Part shown: positions 14,293-14,714 of the stretch, one piece after another | Numbering within the stretch: position 1 is the first letter of the stretch | Layout: every line of letters begins with the position of its first letter | Assembly: GCA_964423875.1 (NCBI GenBank) | Contig: CAYRGS010000091.1 | Span: 1-14,714, forward strand | Source: CAYRGS01 sp964423875 | Lineage (GTDB): Bacteria > UBA8248 > JACPRG01 > G963555815 | Length of the DNA: 14,714 nucleotides | Direction: 5' to 3' | Program-made: the position numbers and the translations under genes | The notes under the pieces: generated by a model | Seen by the model: only the letters and a program-made list of their open reading frames with translations | What the model was told of the DNA's origin: nothing | The model's database searches: none

Positions 14293-14322
14293 ATACTACC
14301 CGTGATCCGAAGGGAAAATCAA
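14293..14322 (-). promoter_or_regulatory. Candidate promoter of the acyl-CoA dehydrogenase gene
   Basis: On the minus strand TTGATT (14322-14317) and TAGTAT (14298-14293) are 18 nt apart, each matching four of six consensus bases, in an AT-rich patch. A start near 14285 would give a leader of about 40 nt to the ATG at 14245. The 149-nt divergent gap also holds a CCCCG/CGGGG hairpin (14347-14360) ahead of the plus-strand gene. Confidence 0.5.
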
Positions 14323-14394
14323 AACGGGCGCGGTAGCAGCACGGATCCCCGACGGCGGGGCCCGAAACACGAATTCCGCGGACGAAAGGGGGAG

Positions 14395-14714
14395 ATGAAG
14401 TTGAACGGTGGACCCGGAAATTCAGGGCGCGACGACGCCCATGGAAGCGAGACGGCGGGACAGGCCCAGCAATACCGGGCGTTTGGCGAAGACCTCATGG
14501 ACCGCGGCGAGCTGGCGGCCGCGGCGGAGGCGCTCACCCGCGCCCTCCTTCTGTTTCTCGAGCTGGAGGACAAGGACGAAGTGGTGACCACCGAGCTTCT
14601 CTTGACGAAAGTCGTCCCGGACATCGGCCCGTTCGCGTACGTGAAGATCCGCCGGGCCGTCGAGACGGAAATGGGCCACCACCCGATGGGTCCGGACCCC
14701 GGGGATGACCCCCA
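14395..14714 (+). CDS. Protein of unknown function, acidic and helix-rich, 3' end outside the window
   Basis: From ATG 14395, preceded by AAAGGGGGAG, the plus strand stays open to the window edge (106 codons, no stop). It reads MKLNGGPGNSGRDDAHGSET, then QYRAFGEDLMDRGELAAAAEALTRALLLFLELEDKDEVV, then a segment ending in GHHPMGPDPGDDP. The middle part has the amphipathic alanine/leucine helices with 'G(E)LxxAxxALxxAL' spacing of a TPR-like repeat, but one unit is not enough to claim TPR. Third codon positions are GC-rich, as in a real gene, whereas the minus-strand alternatives are arginine/serine-rich shadows. No signal peptide. Divergent from the acyl-CoA dehydrogenase gene. Function not recognised. 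Confidence 0.6.
   Translation, partial: MKLNGGPGNSGRDDAHGSETAGQAQQYRAFGEDLMDRGELAAAAEALTRALLLFLELEDKDEVVTTELLLTKVVPDIGPFAYVKIRRAVETEMGHHPMGPDPGDDP

Overview
The window comes from a GC-rich bacterium, apparently Gram-negative because it carries two lipoprotein substrate-binding proteins. It uses alternative start codons freely: TTG for iscS, the YbhN-like gene and one SBP, and GTG for iscU. The sequence does not settle the phylum. The mix of luciferase-like monooxygenase, solute-binding proteins and a Bacillus-type LipM beside gcvH would fit a deep-branching proteobacterial-like or candidate-phylum genome, but that is only an impression. All gene calls rest on reading translations, motifs and ribosome binding sites; nothing was searched.

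Left third (1-5010), uptake region. On the minus strand, read from 3710 downwards, lie two closely related family-5 (oligopeptide/dipeptide type) substrate-binding lipoproteins, then the first 38 codons of a luciferase-like flavin monooxygenase that leaves the window. Each SBP stop codon is followed at once by an inverted repeat. Divergent from them, on the plus strand, is a PotD/iron-type SBP with no visible signal peptide. No permease or ATPase gene is present.

Centre and right (5224-12779), all on the minus strand and read from right to left: gcvH, a fused gcvPA-gcvPB glycine decarboxylase, a LipM-type octanoyltransferase, a YbhN/AglD-like membrane protein, iscS and iscU. This links lipoyl-protein metabolism with Fe-S assembly: LipM would octanoylate GcvH, a lipoyl synthase (not in the window) would insert sulfur at the expense of its Fe-S cluster, and IscS/IscU would supply clusters. 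gcvT, lpd and lipA are absent. iscS has a structured 212-nt leader behind a TATAAT box. The IscU has alanine where the third conserved cysteine should be.

Right end (13055-14714): an acyl-CoA dehydrogenase lacking the usual catalytic glutamate (minus strand, with a good promoter), and a divergent plus-strand gene of unknown function, rich in acidic residues, that runs off the window. No gene-free stretch exceeds 300 bases; the largest gaps are 3711-3984 and 12780-13054. No tRNA, rRNA, CRISPR array, insertion sequence or convincing factor-independent terminator was seen.
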